Positions 1-9,884 of a stretch of 64,000 bases of DNA are shown one piece after another. Under the pieces are notes generated by a model that saw only the letters and a list, made by a program, of their open reading frames with translations, ran no database searches and had not been told where the DNA came from. Origin of the DNA: Pleomorphomonas carboxyditropha (GTDB taxonomy: Bacteria; Pseudomonadota; Alphaproteobacteria; Rhizobiales; Pleomorphomonadaceae); the NCBI RefSeq assembly GCF_002770725.1, contig NZ_NQVN01000006.1, forward strand, positions 62,001 through 126,000, read 5' to 3'. How positions within the stretch are numbered: the stretch's first letter is position 1; each line of letters starts with the position of its first letter. A program made the translations under genes and the position numbers.

Positions 1-3
1 CGG

Positions 4-1821
4 TCAGTCCTTGACGGTCCAGACGTCCGGCGCACGCTCGAGGCGGGCGACCAGCAGCTGGCGCTCCAGCTCCATTTCCTTGGGCAGGCGATCGCCGAAC
101 TTGGCGAAGTGCGACACCTGGTCCTCGGCCTCGGCCAGACCCTTGTCCTTCTCGACCTTGACGATCTCGTCGTACTTGGCCTTCGGGAAGTCGACGCCTT
201 CCATGTTCAGGTCCGAGTAGCGCGGAACGAGACCATAGGGGCTCTCGACAGCGGCGGCCGTGCCCTTGACGCGGCCGACGATCCACTCGAGGGCGCGCAT
301 GTTCTCGCCGTAGCCCGGCCACATGAACTTGCCGTTCTCGTCCTTGCGGAACCAGTTGACGCGGAAGATGCCCGGAACAGCCGGCAGCTTGCGGCCGACG
401 TTCAGCCAATGCGCCCAGTAGTCGGCCATGTTGTAGCCGCAGAACGGCAGCATGGCGAACGGGTCGCGGCGCATGGCGGCCTGGCCGACGGCGGCGGCGG
501 TGGCTTCCGAGCCCATGGTGGCGGCGAGGTAGACGCCGTGGGTCCACGAGAAGGACTGCATGACCAGCGGGAAGGCCTTGGAGACGCGGCCGCCGACGAT
601 GAAGGCATCGATCGGCACACCGGCGGGATCTTCCCAGGCGGCGTCGATCGACGGCACCTGCGAGGCCGGAGCGGTGAAGCGGCTGTTCGGATGGGCAGCG
701 GCGCGGCCGCAATCCGGGGTCCAGTCCTGACCGGTCCAGTCGATGAGGTGCTTCGGCTTCTCGCCGTCGAGACCTTCCCACCACACGTCGCCGTCGTCGG
801 TCAGAGCGACGTTGGTGAAGATGCAGTTGGCCTTGAGGGTGGCAAGCGCGTTCGGGTTCGACACGGCGTTGGTGCCGGGGGCGACGCCGAACAGGCCGTT
901 CTCGGGGTTGATGGCGCGCAGGCGGCCATGGGCGTCCGGCTTGATCCAGGCGATGTCGTCACCGATGGTGGTGACTTCCCAGCCCTTGTAGGTCGGCGGC
1001 GGGATCAGCATGGCGAAGTTGGTCTTGCCGCAGGCCGACGGGAAGGCGGCGGCGACGTAGGCCTTCTCGCCCTTGGGGTTCTTGACGCCGAGGATGAGCA
1101 TGTGCTCGGCGAGCCAGCCCTCGTCGCGGGCCATGACCGAGGCGATGCGCAGGGCGAGACACTTCTTGCCGAGCAGCGCGTTGCCGCCGTAGCCCGAACC
1201 GAACGACATGATCTCGCGGGTTTCGGGGAAGTGGACGATATACTTGGTCTCGTTGGACGGCCAGGCGACGTCCTTCTGGCCGGGCTCGAGCGGGGCGCCG
1301 ACCGAGTGGATGCACGGCACGAAATCGTCGTTGCCGAGCACGTCGAGCACCTTCTGGCCCATGCGGGTCATGATGCGCATGTGGACGGCGACGTAGGCGC
1401 TGTCCGAAATCTCGACGCCGATCTGGGCGATGTCGGAACCGAGCGGGCCCATGGAGAAGGGGATCACGTACATCGTGCGGCCCTTCATGCAGCCCTTCAA
1501 CAGGCCGTTCATGGTGGCGCGCATCTCAGCCGGATCGGCCCAGTTGTTGGTCGGGCCGGCCTCATCCTTGGTCTTCGCGCAGATGAAGGTGCGGTCCTCG
1601 ACGCGGGCGACGTCCGACGGGGCGGAACGGGCCAGGAAGGAGTTCGGGCGCTTCTCGGGATTGAGGCGGATGAAGGTGCCGCCGTCGACCAGCTCCTGGC
1701 AGAGACGATCATATTCTTCCTGCGAACCATCGCACCAGTAGATGCGGTCCGGGGTCGTCAGCTTGGCGACTTCTTCGACCCAGGCAATCAGCTTGGCATT
1801 CTTGGTAGGAGCTTGTGACAT
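4..1821 (-). CDS. pckG: Phosphoenolpyruvate carboxykinase (GTP)
   Basis: Cytosolic enzyme that converts oxaloacetate and GTP to phosphoenolpyruvate, GDP and CO2 at the entry to gluconeogenesis. The 605-residue length fits the GTP-dependent family; the ATP-dependent PckA of most rhizobia is about 530 residues and unrelated in its N-terminal half. The phosphate-binding loop with its reactive cysteine is at residues 261-268 (PSACGKTN) and the metal-binding GDDIAW motif at 287-292. A GGAG lies about 7 bases before the ATG. The gene is complete, stands alone and is preceded by a long upstream region that could hold a regulated promoter. Family assignment is secure; that it is the cell's only PEP carboxykinase is not shown. 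Confidence 0.96.
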   Translation of the reverse strand: MSQAPTKNAKLIAWVEEVAKLTTPDRIYWCDGSQEEYDRLCQELVDGGTFIRLNPEKRPNSFLARSAPSDVARVEDRTFICAKTKDEAGPTNNWADPAEMRATMNGLLKGCMKGRTMYVIPFSMGPLGSDIAQIGVEISDSAYVAVHMRIMTRMGQKVLDVLGNDDFVPCIHSVGAPLEPGQKDVAWPSNETKYIVHFPETREIMSFGSGYGGNALLGKKCLALRIASVMARDEGWLAEHMLILGVKNPKGEKAYVAAAFPSACGKTNFAMLIPPPTYKGWEVTTIGDDIAWIKPDAHGRLRAINPENGLFGVAPGTNAVSNPNALATLKANCIFTNVALTDDGDVWWEGLDGEKPKHLIDWTGQDWTPDCGRAAAHPNSRFTAPASQVPSIDAAWEDPAGVPIDAFIVGGRVSKAFPLVMQSFSWTHGVYLAATMGSEATAAAVGQAAMRRDPFAMLPFCGYNMADYWAHWLNVGRKLPAVPGIFRVNWFRKDENGKFMWPGYGENMRALEWIVGRVKGTAAAVESPYGLVPRYSDLNMEGVDFPKAKYDEIVKVEKDKGLAEAEDQVSHFAKFGDRLPKEMELERQLLVARLERAPDVWTVKD

Positions 1822-2448
1822 CAGCTTTCTCCGATGGACATATCGCCGCCCGTTCCGGTCTCATTTGCGAGAGAGGACTTATGAGACGATGCGCCGACAG
1901 GGGTGGGTAAGGTTCGCAGCCTGAAGAAAAAGACTTCTGCCTTGGTGGCTACACCATAAAAGAGCATCGCCGGGAACCCTATGGCCCCCATCAGACAACC
2001 CCATGACAGTCGACTCTCCTGACAGTCTCTCCAACGCCCGGCACCCATAACCGAGCGGCCCGGATTAGCGTTCCTGAAAAAGACAATACCGACTGAAGTA
2101 TGAGGGATCAATCGTTGTAAGACCGTACGGAGCGGTCGGCGGAGACTGGCAAATTACAGAACAAAATAGGAACAAATTAACACGCCGAAGGCTAGTCAAC
2201 TGAGCATTTCGGCTAATTTCCGCCCTTTTTCCTGCTCCACACGATCCGGTTACGAATTTCGCCCAAAGTTCTACGTGCCATTACGTATTGAGTACGTAGT
2301 TTATACTAAGAAATCGGGAAAAGCATTCCGTCTCATGTCCGTCTCGGGCAATTCCCTGCCCAAAAGCCGGGATCGGCGGCATTCAATCGATTATGATTCC
2401 CGCCGCCGCAACGGCAAACGACGGGCGCAGGCAGGCCGGGCAGCCGGT
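1822..2448. other. Long non-coding region upstream of pckG
   Basis: About 630 bases between the pckG start and the end of the ABC-F gene, lower in GC than its flanks. The short open frames here lack convincing ribosome sites or recognisable products. Three copies of TACGT sit at 2272-2276, 2282-2286 and 2293-2297, spaced 10 and 11 bases, so they fall on one face of the helix. Such phased repeats could be a regulator site for pckG, but they lie about 450 bases from its start, so the link is weak. Confidence 0.35.
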
Positions 2449-4029
2449 TCACGCAACGAGCTCGATGCGTCGCTCGATGCCGATGGCTTCGAGAAAGGCC
2501 TCGTCGTGGCTCACAACTAAAAGTGATCCGTCAAAAGCGCGAAGACCGGCCTCGACGGTCTCGATCGACTCGATGTCGAGATGGTTGGTCGGCTCGTCGA
2601 GAATAAGGAGCTGCGGCAGCCGGGCGCGTCCGAGCACGCAGGCGAGCCCGGCCCTGAGCCGTTCGCCGCCCGACAGGCTGCCGACCGTCCGGAGCGCGGC
2701 GTCGGCCCGAAACCTGAACCGGGCGAGGCTGGCCCGGCAGGCCTCCTCGCCGACGCCGGGATCGAGGCGCCGGTAGTTGTCGCGGATGGTCGCCGCCTCG
2801 TCGAGCAGCGAGACCCGCTGGTCGAAGAAGGCGAAGTCGACGCGCCGGTCGACCGTGCCGGACAGCGGCGCGAGGTCGCCGGTGATCGCGCGCAGCAACG
2901 TCGTCTTGCCCGAACCGTTGGGTCCGGTGACGGCGATGCGCTCCGGGCCCCTGATCTCCAGCGACAGGTCGCGAACGAGCGCTCTGCCGCCATGGCCGAC
3001 GCAGACCCGATCGAGCCTCAGCACGAGGCGGTCGGCGACGAGGCCTGTGGGCGGCAGGCTGACCGAGAAGGGCACGAGAATCTCCAGCTTGCCGCGCGCC
3101 TCGCCGACGGCCGAGACGGCGGCCGACATGCGGCGCTCGGCAAGACGGGCATCGGCGGCGCGCGTCTCCTCGGCCTTGCGCTCGAGACCGCCGGCCACGA
3201 TCTTCGGCATGTCGCCCCGCGCCGCCTTGCGCGCCCCTGCCCCGGCCCGCCGCGCCTGCTTCTCCGCCTGGGCCTGGGCGGCCTGCCGCTCGCCGGCGAG
3301 CCGCCGCTCGGCGTCGTCGAGATCGTGGCGGGCGGCGGCGAGCTCGATGGCCTTGCGCGCCCGGTAGGCGCTCCATCCGCCGCCGTAACGGCGGGCGCCG
3401 AGCGACGTCAGCTCGACAATGGCGTCCATGGTCTCCAGCAGTTCGCGATCGTGGCTGACCACGACCGCGCCGCCGCGCCAGCCGGCCAGGAGATCGATGA
3501 CCGCCCGGCGGCCGTCGCGATCCAGGTTGTTGGTCGGCTCGTCGAGCAGCAGCATGTCCGGTTGGTCGAAGGTGAGCGCCGCCAGCGCCGCCCGTGTCGT
3601 CTCGCCGCCCGACAATGCGGCGAGCGGCGTATCCGGCCGGACGGCGAGGTCCAACCTGGCCAGCGAGGCCTCCAGCCGCGACGGCAGCGTCCAGTCGGCA
3701 TCGGTCAGTTCGGCAAGGCTGGCGGCGCCGGCTTCGGCGCGGTCGAGCAGCTTAAGCGCCTCGCGCGCGCCATAGAGGTCGGCGACGGTCAGCTCGGGCG
3801 GCGGCGCGACGATCTGCCGCAGCACGGCGAGGCGACCGGCCGTGGAGACGCTGCCGGCGCGCAGCGGAAGCTCGCCGGCAATCAGCCGCAGCAGCGTCGA
3901 CTTGCCGACGCCGTTGCGGCCGACGAGGCCGGTCCGTTCGGCGCCGAAGGCGATATCCAGATTGTCGAAGAGGGAGCGGCCGTCAGGCGTAGAATAGCTG
4001 AGACCGGAAAGCGTGATGGAAGCGGGCAT
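2449..4029 (-). CDS. ABC-F family ATPase, two nucleotide-binding domains
   Basis: A 526-residue soluble protein of two ABC ATPase domains and no membrane segments, the mark of the ABC-F class, whose members act on the ribosome or in antibiotic protection. The first domain has Walker A GRNGVGKST and signature LSGGETTR; the second has GPNGSGKTT and LSGGERLR. A charged, Ala/Lys/Arg-rich linker of about 80 residues joins them. The gene is divergent from an MFS exporter 284 bases away, an arrangement often seen with drug-tolerance genes. Whether it is a housekeeping translation factor or a resistance protein cannot be told from the sequence. Confidence 0.9.
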   Translation of the reverse strand: MPASITLSGLSYSTPDGRSLFDNLDIAFGAERTGLVGRNGVGKSTLLRLIAGELPLRAGSVSTAGRLAVLRQIVAPPPELTVADLYGAREALKLLDRAEAGAASLAELTDADWTLPSRLEASLARLDLAVRPDTPLAALSGGETTRAALAALTFDQPDMLLLDEPTNNLDRDGRRAVIDLLAGWRGGAVVVSHDRELLETMDAIVELTSLGARRYGGGWSAYRARKAIELAAARHDLDDAERRLAGERQAAQAQAEKQARRAGAGARKAARGDMPKIVAGGLERKAEETRAADARLAERRMSAAVSAVGEARGKLEILVPFSVSLPPTGLVADRLVLRLDRVCVGHGGRALVRDLSLEIRGPERIAVTGPNGSGKTTLLRAITGDLAPLSGTVDRRVDFAFFDQRVSLLDEAATIRDNYRRLDPGVGEEACRASLARFRFRADAALRTVGSLSGGERLRAGLACVLGRARLPQLLILDEPTNHLDIESIETVEAGLRAFDGSLLVVSHDEAFLEAIGIERRIELVA

Positions 4030-4313
4030 GAATGCGAGTCCTGATGGCAGGAAAAACGAGGTCTGCGATCAGGCTGTCATTCATTGTGGCGCATCCGTCC
4101 GGCATCGGGCTCAGGTGCCCGGGCGGGGCGCGATATAGGCCCGCGGCCGGCAAGGCGCAAGAGGCAGCGCGGTAAAATTCGATGCCCGCGCCACCTTCGT
4201 CCACCGGAGGACCGGCCAATCGACGGATCGCACTATACGCAATCCCCTTTAGGTCTATACCATCGTCGCCGCACCTCACCTCCCAAACCGGCGCCGGATG
4301 GCGCGGAGTTTCC

Positions 4314-5504
4314 ATGACCTCCCCTTCCTCCATCGGCGCGACGGCGCACGATCTTTCGCGCGGCCTGACGCTGGCCATGGCCGCCGCCGCCGGTATCGCC
4401 GTCGCCAATATCTATTACAATCAGCCACTGCTCGGCGTGATGCAGCGCGACCTTCAAAGCTCGCTCACCGCCTATATTCCGACGGCCACCCAGCTCGGCT
4501 ACGCCGCCGGCCTGTTCCTGCTGGTACCGCTCGGCGACATTCTGGAGCGGCGGGCGCTGATCGTCGGCCAGTTCCTGCTCCTGGCGGCGTCGCTGGCGGC
4601 GACGGCCATGGCGCCGGGCGCGGCGCTGGTGCTCGTTGCCTCCTTTGCGGTCGGCCTCGCCTCGACCGTCGCCCAGCAGGTGGTGCCGCTCGCCGCCCAT
4701 CTCGCCGCCCCGGAGCGGCGCGGCGCCACGGTGGGCACGGTGATGGCGGGGCTGTTCGCCGGCATCCTGCTCAGCCGCACGCTGGCCGGTTTCGTCGGCG
4801 AGCATGCCGGCTGGCGCGCCATGTTCTGGCTGGGCGTTCCCCTCGCCCTCGGCGCGGCGCTCTGGATGGGGTCGCGCCTGCCGAGAAGCCATCCGGGCGG
4901 CAGCCTCGGCTATGGCCGGCTGATGGTCTCGCTCGTCCATCTTTTCCGCGAATTCGCCGAATTGCGCCTGGCGGCGGCGACGCAAGCGCTGTTGTTCGCG
5001 GCCTTCTCGGCCTTCTGGACGGTGCTCGCCCTGCGCCTCGAGGATCCGCGGTTCGGCCTCGGCGCCGATGTCGCCGGCCTGTTCGGCGTGGTCGGGCTGG
5101 TGGGTATCCTGGCGGCGCCCCTGGCCGGCCATGTCGCCGACCGGCGCGGACCGCACGGGGTGATCGCCCTCGGCGCGGCCCTGACGCTGACCGCCTGGGC
5201 CGTCTTCGGCCTGTGGCCGGCGATCGCCGGCCTCGTCGTCGGCGTCATCCTGCTCGATTTTGCCGTCCAAAGCGCGCTGATCTCGCATCAGCACGTCATC
5301 TACGCGCTGCGCCCGGAAGCGCGGGCCCGCCTCAATACGCTGTTCATGGGACTGATGTTCCTCGGCGGCGCTGCCGGCTCCGCTCTTGCCGGCACGGTCT
5401 GGCCCAGGGGCGGCTGGCCTGCCGTCGTCGCGCTCGGCGTGGCGTTCGGGCTCGTCGCCACCCTGCTGCAAGTCGGCAGCCTCGTCCGGCGCCACGCCGG
5501 ATGA
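4314..5504 (+). CDS. MFS transporter, drug/metabolite exporter type
   Basis: A 396-residue inner-membrane protein with about twelve hydrophobic segments. The N-terminal [10 protein letters not shown] stretch is typical of the MFS subfamily that includes YnfM- and AraJ-like exporters. The LGDILERR loop between segments 2 and 3 is the family's conserved cytoplasmic signature, and a related ADRRG loop repeats in the second half. The ATG at 4314 was chosen because the hydrophobic domain follows directly and the longer frame upstream has no family-like sequence. It is divergent from the ABC-F gene and ends 12 bases from the convergent gene downstream. Substrate is unknown. Confidence 0.85.
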   Translation: MTSPSSIGATAHDLSRGLTLAMAAAAGIAVANIYYNQPLLGVMQRDLQSSLTAYIPTATQLGYAAGLFLLVPLGDILERRALIVGQFLLLAASLAATAMAPGAALVLVASFAVGLASTVAQQVVPLAAHLAAPERRGATVGTVMAGLFAGILLSRTLAGFVGEHAGWRAMFWLGVPLALGAALWMGSRLPRSHPGGSLGYGRLMVSLVHLFREFAELRLAAATQALLFAAFSAFWTVLALRLEDPRFGLGADVAGLFGVVGLVGILAAPLAGHVADRRGPHGVIALGAALTLTAWAVFGLWPAIAGLVVGVILLDFAVQSALISHQHVIYALRPEARARLNTLFMGLMFLGGAAGSALAGTVWPRGGWPAVVALGVAFGLVATLLQVGSLVRRHAG

Positions 5505-5516
5505 GGCGGCGAGGGC

Positions 5517-6449
5517 TCAAAGCCGGGCAACGCCGCGCCGGCGCAAGAGGTCGATCAGCCGATCGGGCGTCTTGAAACAGGCAATGCCCAGGCGCTGCTG
5601 CTCGATGATCAGCTCCAGCATCATGAAACGGCCGGGCATGGCGTCGGGCGGCGGCTGCAGGCGGAACGCCCGGACCGACGTCAGGCCGAGATAGGTCTTG
5701 CGGTAAATATAGTGAGCGAAGAAGCGGCGCCGCGTCGGCGCATCGCGATCGACAATGACCAGCTCGCTGCCCGACAGCAGGATCAGCAGACCGGTGGTGA
5801 CGCGCCGCCGGTTCCGGGCATTGCGACAGGACTTTCCCGGCGCCTCGAAGTGGATGGGCAACATGAACTGGCCGCCGTGGCGCTCCTCGGCCAGCACCGC
5901 GTTGAAAAAGAAATCCTCGAACTCCTCGGGGTCGTTGACCGCGCCGGGGGCGAAGTCGTCCGGTTCCACGAAATGCTGGCGGACGAAGGCGACGACGCGG
6001 GTCATCAGGTCGGCGGAGACGGAGTTGTAGGTCACCGTCAGCGCGTCGCCCTCCTTGAGCAGCAGCACGAAGTCGGAATGCAGAAGGTTGGTCACCGCCC
6101 TGACGGCGGCCACCTCGTCCCAGGCGACCTGACGGCCGACGAAGCCTTCGACCTCGTCGACGGCCGTAAGAAGGGTGAAGCCGTCGGTGTCCAGCGCGAA
6201 CACCGCGCCATAGAGATCGGCCCCCGGATAGGCATCGCGCCGCTCGATGGAGCGCGGAACCTTGATCAGGTGGTCGGCATCCTTCAGCTCGGCATACGCC
6301 GGCCGGAACCGCCGGGGCATCTCGGCGGCCGACCTGACCGGCAGAAGCCACGGCCCGAAGGCATCGTATTCGCGCAGATCTTCCGGATCGGCATCGGCCC
6401 GATTCCAGGCCGGGCGCAGCGGCGAACGTCTTCCAAAGCGTCCAAACAT
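5517..6449 (-). CDS. Unrecognised 310-residue protein
   Basis: I do not recognise this family. The protein is soluble, with no signal peptide or membrane segment, and begins with a basic stretch (MFGRFGRRS) followed by an acidic, aromatic-rich region. Several alternating hydrophobic strands separated by charged turns suggest a mostly beta fold. The ATG at 6449 was taken because longer in-frame extensions lie in a stretch of non-coding character; GAGGAGGAA lies just before it. It converges on the MFS gene with a 12-base gap and is followed upstream by a long non-coding region. No function is proposed. Confidence 0.7.
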   Translation of the reverse strand: MFGRFGRRSPLRPAWNRADADPEDLREYDAFGPWLLPVRSAAEMPRRFRPAYAELKDADHLIKVPRSIERRDAYPGADLYGAVFALDTDGFTLLTAVDEVEGFVGRQVAWDEVAAVRAVTNLLHSDFVLLLKEGDALTVTYNSVSADLMTRVVAFVRQHFVEPDDFAPGAVNDPEEFEDFFFNAVLAEERHGGQFMLPIHFEAPGKSCRNARNRRRVTTGLLILLSGSELVIVDRDAPTRRRFFAHYIYRKTYLGLTSVRAFRLQPPPDAMPGRFMMLELIIEQQRLGIACFKTPDRLIDLLRRRGVARL

Positions 6450-7045
6450 GACGTTCCTCCTCCTCGTCAAGAAGCACGCCGGCGCGGGATCGACGGCCCA
6501 CGGCATGTCGTGCGCCGGCTTTCCAACCCGAGGTCGAAGCTCTCCGCATGGCTTTGGCCATCGCGACGCGGATCGGGCCGATGGCCGCCGAGAGACTGTC
6601 GCTGGCGGCATGCTTCCCAAGAGCTCAGGCGAAATGTTCGGCCGCATTCTACCGGTGATTGCCCGGTTCCACAAAACCGACCTTCGGCCGACGGAACGAA
6701 CGGCGCGGGGCACGATGAAGCGGCGTTCCCTTTCCGATAACGTTTCAAATTTACAAATTCCGTCCGGATCGGAAAGGCAGCCTTGATACCGCCCGAACCG
6801 GGACGCAAAACGCAAGCCGCCTTGCCCGAAAGCGCCCGAAACCGCGCCAATGCGCTTGCAGATATCCGCCATGTCTAGGTAGAAACCCAAGGTGAGCTTG
6901 CATCCGCCACCGAAATGGGCCTAGACCTTTAGTCGTATCGTTTTCGTTGGCTTCGTCAAAGAACGTCGCGTTTTCAACGCTCCAGTCGCGGGAGACCATT
7001 CGCCGCCTCAAACGCCCGCTTGGACATAAGTCGAAGTTGCGTCTA
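6450..7045. other. Non-coding region between divergent genes
   Basis: About 600 bases between the start of the unrecognised protein and the promoter of the LacI-type regulator. It has lower GC than the coding flanks and presumably holds promoters for both genes. I see no RNA gene, repeat or convincing small gene in it. Confidence 0.4.
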
Positions 7046-7074
7046 TTGCTCGACAACGTCTCCTGTGCTACCTC
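7046..7074 (+). promoter_or_regulatory. Possible promoter of the agl regulator and operon
   Basis: TTGCTC at 7046-7051 and TACCTC at 7069-7074 are separated by 17 bases, a plausible but weak sigma-70-type promoter. It lies directly before the palindrome at 7076-7089, so a repressor bound there would cover the start of transcription. Inferred by pattern only. Confidence 0.3.
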
Positions 7075-7075
7075 A

Positions 7076-7089
7076 TGGAAACGCTTCCA
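7076..7089. promoter_or_regulatory. LacI-family operator-like palindrome
   Basis: TGGAAACGCTTCCA matches its own reverse complement at 12 of 14 positions and has the central CG typical of operators of the LacI/GalR family. It lies 4 bases before the first ATG of the LacI-type regulator gene. The likely reading is that the regulator represses its own gene and the sugar operon behind it, with relief by the imported sugar. Confidence 0.6.
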
Positions 7090-7093
7090 CAAC

Positions 7094-8119
7094 ATGCTTG
7101 CTCACATGCACCCGACGATTAAGGACATAGCTGAGAGGGCTGGAGTCGGCCTTGGCACCGTCTCGCGGGTGCTGAACGACAATCCGCGCGTGTCCGAAAC
7201 GACGCGCGAAAAAGTCATGGGCGCGGTGCGCGATCTCAACTACGTGCCCAGCCTGGCGGCCCGCGGCCTGTCGCTGGGCAAGACGCAGAGCATTGCCGTC
7301 ATTGCGCCTTTCTTCACGCGCTCGGTTTTCGTCGAGCGGCTGCACGGCATCGAGGAGACGACCTCGGCGAACGGCTACGACGTCGTCATCTACAATGTCG
7401 ACGCTACCGAGAAGCGAGACCGCTACTTCCGCACCGTCCCCGATCCGCGTCGCGTCGACGGCGTCATCGTCATTTCCCTGCCCCCGTCGACGCCGGATGT
7501 CGCGCACTTCCAGCGCTCGTCCGTTCCGATCGTTTTCGTCGACGTCGGCAGTCCGCTTTGCGAGCCGTTCGATCGTATCGTTATCAACGACGTGGAAGGC
7601 GGCCGCATGGCCACCCAGCACCTTATCGATCTCGGACATCGGCGGATCGGCTATCTCGGCGACATTCCGCAGGCCGGATTCAACTTCACCGCCGGCGAGG
7701 ACCGTTTCGAAGGCTACCGCCGGGCGCTGGCCGGGGCGGGCATCGCCGTTCATCCGGAGTATCATCTCGACGGCCGCTTCGGCCGCGAGGTGGCCCGGAC
7801 CCTCGCCCGCCGGATGCTGGGGCTGGCCGAGCGTCCCACCGCGATCTTCGCCTCCAACGATACCCAGGCGCTGGGCGTGCTCGAGGCGGCTCGCGACCTG
7901 GGCCTCGATGTTCCCGGCGACCTGTCGGTCGTCGGCTACGACGACATCGAGATGGCCGATTTCCTGGGGCTGACGACGGTCCGTCAACTGCTTTTCGAAT
8001 CCGGGCGTCGCAGCGTCGAGGCCCTTCTCAGGCGACTTGGGGAGCCGGAGGGGGTGCCGATCTGCGATTCACTGCCCGTCGAACTCATCGTGCGCCGGAC
8101 GACCGCTCCGCCACGCTGA
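7094..8119 (+). CDS. LacI-family transcriptional regulator of the sugar cluster
   Basis: A 341-residue DNA-binding repressor. The N-terminal helix-turn-helix (TIKDIAERAGVGLGTVSRVL) and hinge (SLAARGLSLGKT) are followed by a periplasmic-binding-protein-like effector domain. It lies 91 bases before aglE in the same direction and directly after an operator-like palindrome, so it probably controls itself and the agl genes in response to sucrose or a related glucoside. The start could be the ATG at 7094 or the one at 7106; neither has a clear ribosome site. The position matches AglR of rhizobia, but the symbol is withheld because the family is large. Confidence 0.9.
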   Translation: MLAHMHPTIKDIAERAGVGLGTVSRVLNDNPRVSETTREKVMGAVRDLNYVPSLAARGLSLGKTQSIAVIAPFFTRSVFVERLHGIEETTSANGYDVVIYNVDATEKRDRYFRTVPDPRRVDGVIVISLPPSTPDVAHFQRSSVPIVFVDVGSPLCEPFDRIVINDVEGGRMATQHLIDLGHRRIGYLGDIPQAGFNFTAGEDRFEGYRRALAGAGIAVHPEYHLDGRFGREVARTLARRMLGLAERPTAIFASNDTQALGVLEAARDLGLDVPGDLSVVGYDDIEMADFLGLTTVRQLLFESGRRSVEALLRRLGEPEGVPICDSLPVELIVRRTTAPPR

Positions 8120-8210
8120 TGACGCGCCGCTTTCCGTCGAGCGGAAGGCGTCAAGGTCGCGCGCGGTGCGCGATTGTTCTGTTTAGGAAGACCCGAGTTG
8201 GGAGGTTTGC

Positions 8211-9533
8211 ATGAAACTGAAATCGCTTAATGCCTGCCTGATGGCGTCGGCCGTCGTCGCCTTCGCCGCCGTCACGGCCGCCGCCGCGGCGGACAATGTC
8301 CCGCCGGAGCTGGCCGATGCTTTCGCCGGCAAGTTCAAGGGCACCAAGGTCACCGCCTTCGGCCCCTTCACCGCCGGCGACGAAGTCCGCTTCAACGACA
8401 CCATCAAGGCGTTCGAGGAAGCCACCGGCATCGACATTCAGTATGAGGGCTCGAAGCAGTTCGAGGCGACGATCGCCACGCGTTCCGACGCCGGCAATCC
8501 GCCCGACATCGCCGACTTCCCGCAGCCCGGCCTGCTCGCCAACTTCGCCAAGGCCGGCAAGCTGGTCGACCTGTCCGGCGACAAGGACTACTTCCTGCAG
8601 CAGTACATCCCGAGCTGGGTGGACATGGCGACCAAGGAAGGCAAGGACGGCAAGCCGGCCATCTACGGCGTGTGGGAACGCGTCAACGTCAAGAGCCTGG
8701 TCTGGTATCCCAAGAAGGCGTTCGACGCCGCCGGCTACAAGGTGCCGACCACCTGGGCCGAGCTCGAGGCCCTGCAGGATCAGATCGTCGCCGACGGCGA
8801 CACGCCGTGGTGCGTGGGCATCGAGTCCGGCGCCGCCACCGGCTGGCCGGCCACCGACTGGCTCGAGGAGTTCATGCTGCGCACGACCTCGCTCGAGAAC
8901 TACGACAAGTGGACCGAGGGCAAGCTGCCGTTCGCCTCGCCCGAGGTGAAGCACGCCGCCGAGCTGATCGGCAAGATCTGGCTCGACGAGAAGTATGTCT
9001 ATGGCGGCCGCAAGGGCATCGTGTCGACCAGCTTCGGCGACTCGCCGGTCAACATGTTCTCCGATCCGCCGAAGTGCTGGCTGCACAAGCAGGGCAACTT
9101 CATCACCGCCTTCTTCCCCGAGAAGGTCAAGCCCGGCGTCGATTACTCCTTCTTCTACCTGCCGGGCATCGATGAAGCCTACGGCAAGCCGGTTCTCGTC
9201 GCCGGCGACATCTGGGGCGCCTTCAACGACCGTCCGGAAGTCAAGGCCGTCATGCAGTACTTCGCCAAGGCCGAACATCTGAAGCCGTGGCTGGCCGTCG
9301 GCGGCGCCATCGCCCCGCAGAAGGACGCCGATCTCGCCTGGTACCAGAACGAGGTCGACAAGGGTGTCGCCGAGATCCTGGCCGGCGCCACCGCCGTCCG
9401 CTTCGACGGCTCGGACCTGATGCCGGGCGAAGTCGGCGCCGGCGCCTTCTGGAAGCAGATGACCGCCTGGGTGTCCGGCACCGCCGATCTCGACACCGCC
9501 CTCAAGGACATCGACGCCTCCTGGCCGAAGTAA
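8211..9533 (+). CDS. aglE: Alpha-glucoside ABC transporter, substrate-binding protein
   Basis: A 440-residue periplasmic solute-binding protein that delivers alpha-glucosides (sucrose, maltose, trehalose in rhizobia) to AglFG. An N-terminal signal peptide of about 26 residues ends in an Ala-rich cleavage region. The mature part has the extracellular solute-binding family 1 pattern, including an EATGIDIQYEGS stretch and a SDAGNPPDIADFPQPG ligand-site loop. GGGAGG lies 7 bases before the ATG. It is the first transport gene of the operon and is followed by a strong hairpin that may keep its mRNA level above that of the permeases. The actual sugar is inferred from the neighbouring sucrose phosphorylase. 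Confidence 0.93.
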   Translation: MKLKSLNACLMASAVVAFAAVTAAAAADNVPPELADAFAGKFKGTKVTAFGPFTAGDEVRFNDTIKAFEEATGIDIQYEGSKQFEATIATRSDAGNPPDIADFPQPGLLANFAKAGKLVDLSGDKDYFLQQYIPSWVDMATKEGKDGKPAIYGVWERVNVKSLVWYPKKAFDAAGYKVPTTWAELEALQDQIVADGDTPWCVGIESGAATGWPATDWLEEFMLRTTSLENYDKWTEGKLPFASPEVKHAAELIGKIWLDEKYVYGGRKGIVSTSFGDSPVNMFSDPPKCWLHKQGNFITAFFPEKVKPGVDYSFFYLPGIDEAYGKPVLVAGDIWGAFNDRPEVKAVMQYFAKAEHLKPWLAVGGAIAPQKDADLAWYQNEVDKGVAEILAGATAVRFDGSDLMPGEVGAGAFWKQMTAWVSGTADLDTALKDIDASWPK

Positions 9534-9554
9534 GTCCTCGACTTAATCCGACTG

Positions 9555-9569
9555 GTCAACGAGGTTGAC
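9555..9569. repeat. Perfect short inverted repeat after aglE
   Basis: GTCAAC and GTTGAC flank a 3-base centre, a perfect 6-base inverted repeat 21 bases after the aglE stop. It may be a protein-binding site or a weak RNA hairpin. It lies 26 bases before the stronger hairpin at 9595-9620. No function is assigned. Confidence 0.35.
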
Positions 9570-9594
9570 TTTCGGTTAAGACTTAGACAAGCGC

Positions 9595-9620
9595 GCTCCC
9601 GCTTGCCAACAAGTGGGGGC
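9595..9620 (+). terminator. Hairpin between aglE and aglF, likely attenuator or mRNA stabiliser
   Basis: GCTCCCGCTT (9595-9604) pairs with AAGTGGGGGC (9611-9620) over 10 base pairs, two of them G-U, around a 6-base loop. No T tract follows, so it is not a classical terminator. Hairpins after binding-protein genes commonly protect the upstream mRNA, giving more binding protein than permease. The rest of the 350-base gap to aglF shows no gene. Confidence 0.5.
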
Positions 9621-9884
9621 CGCGACCTGAAAAGGCGGACCGGAACATGACGATGCTTGCAGCAAGCGTCTTCCTCCAGACCGACTTTTCATGCGGATTC
9701 TTTATCGGGCAAAGCAAAGCGCGTTGTCCCGGCCGGAACCGGGCTTCGTATCGGACGCCTGGCCGGAATCCGCCGATCGGGTTGACGCCGGACTGGGAAG
9801 GCCCGGTCGGAGCACCCGGTTTTTCAAACGCCGCCGTGCATAAGGATGAGCCGGCCGCCACGGGCCGCGCTCCGGGGGAAAGAC

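Noticed and set aside
1821-2111. 96-codon open frame on the minus strand upstream of pckG
   Set aside because: It lies in a low-GC promoter region, lacks a ribosome site and has no recognisable sequence.
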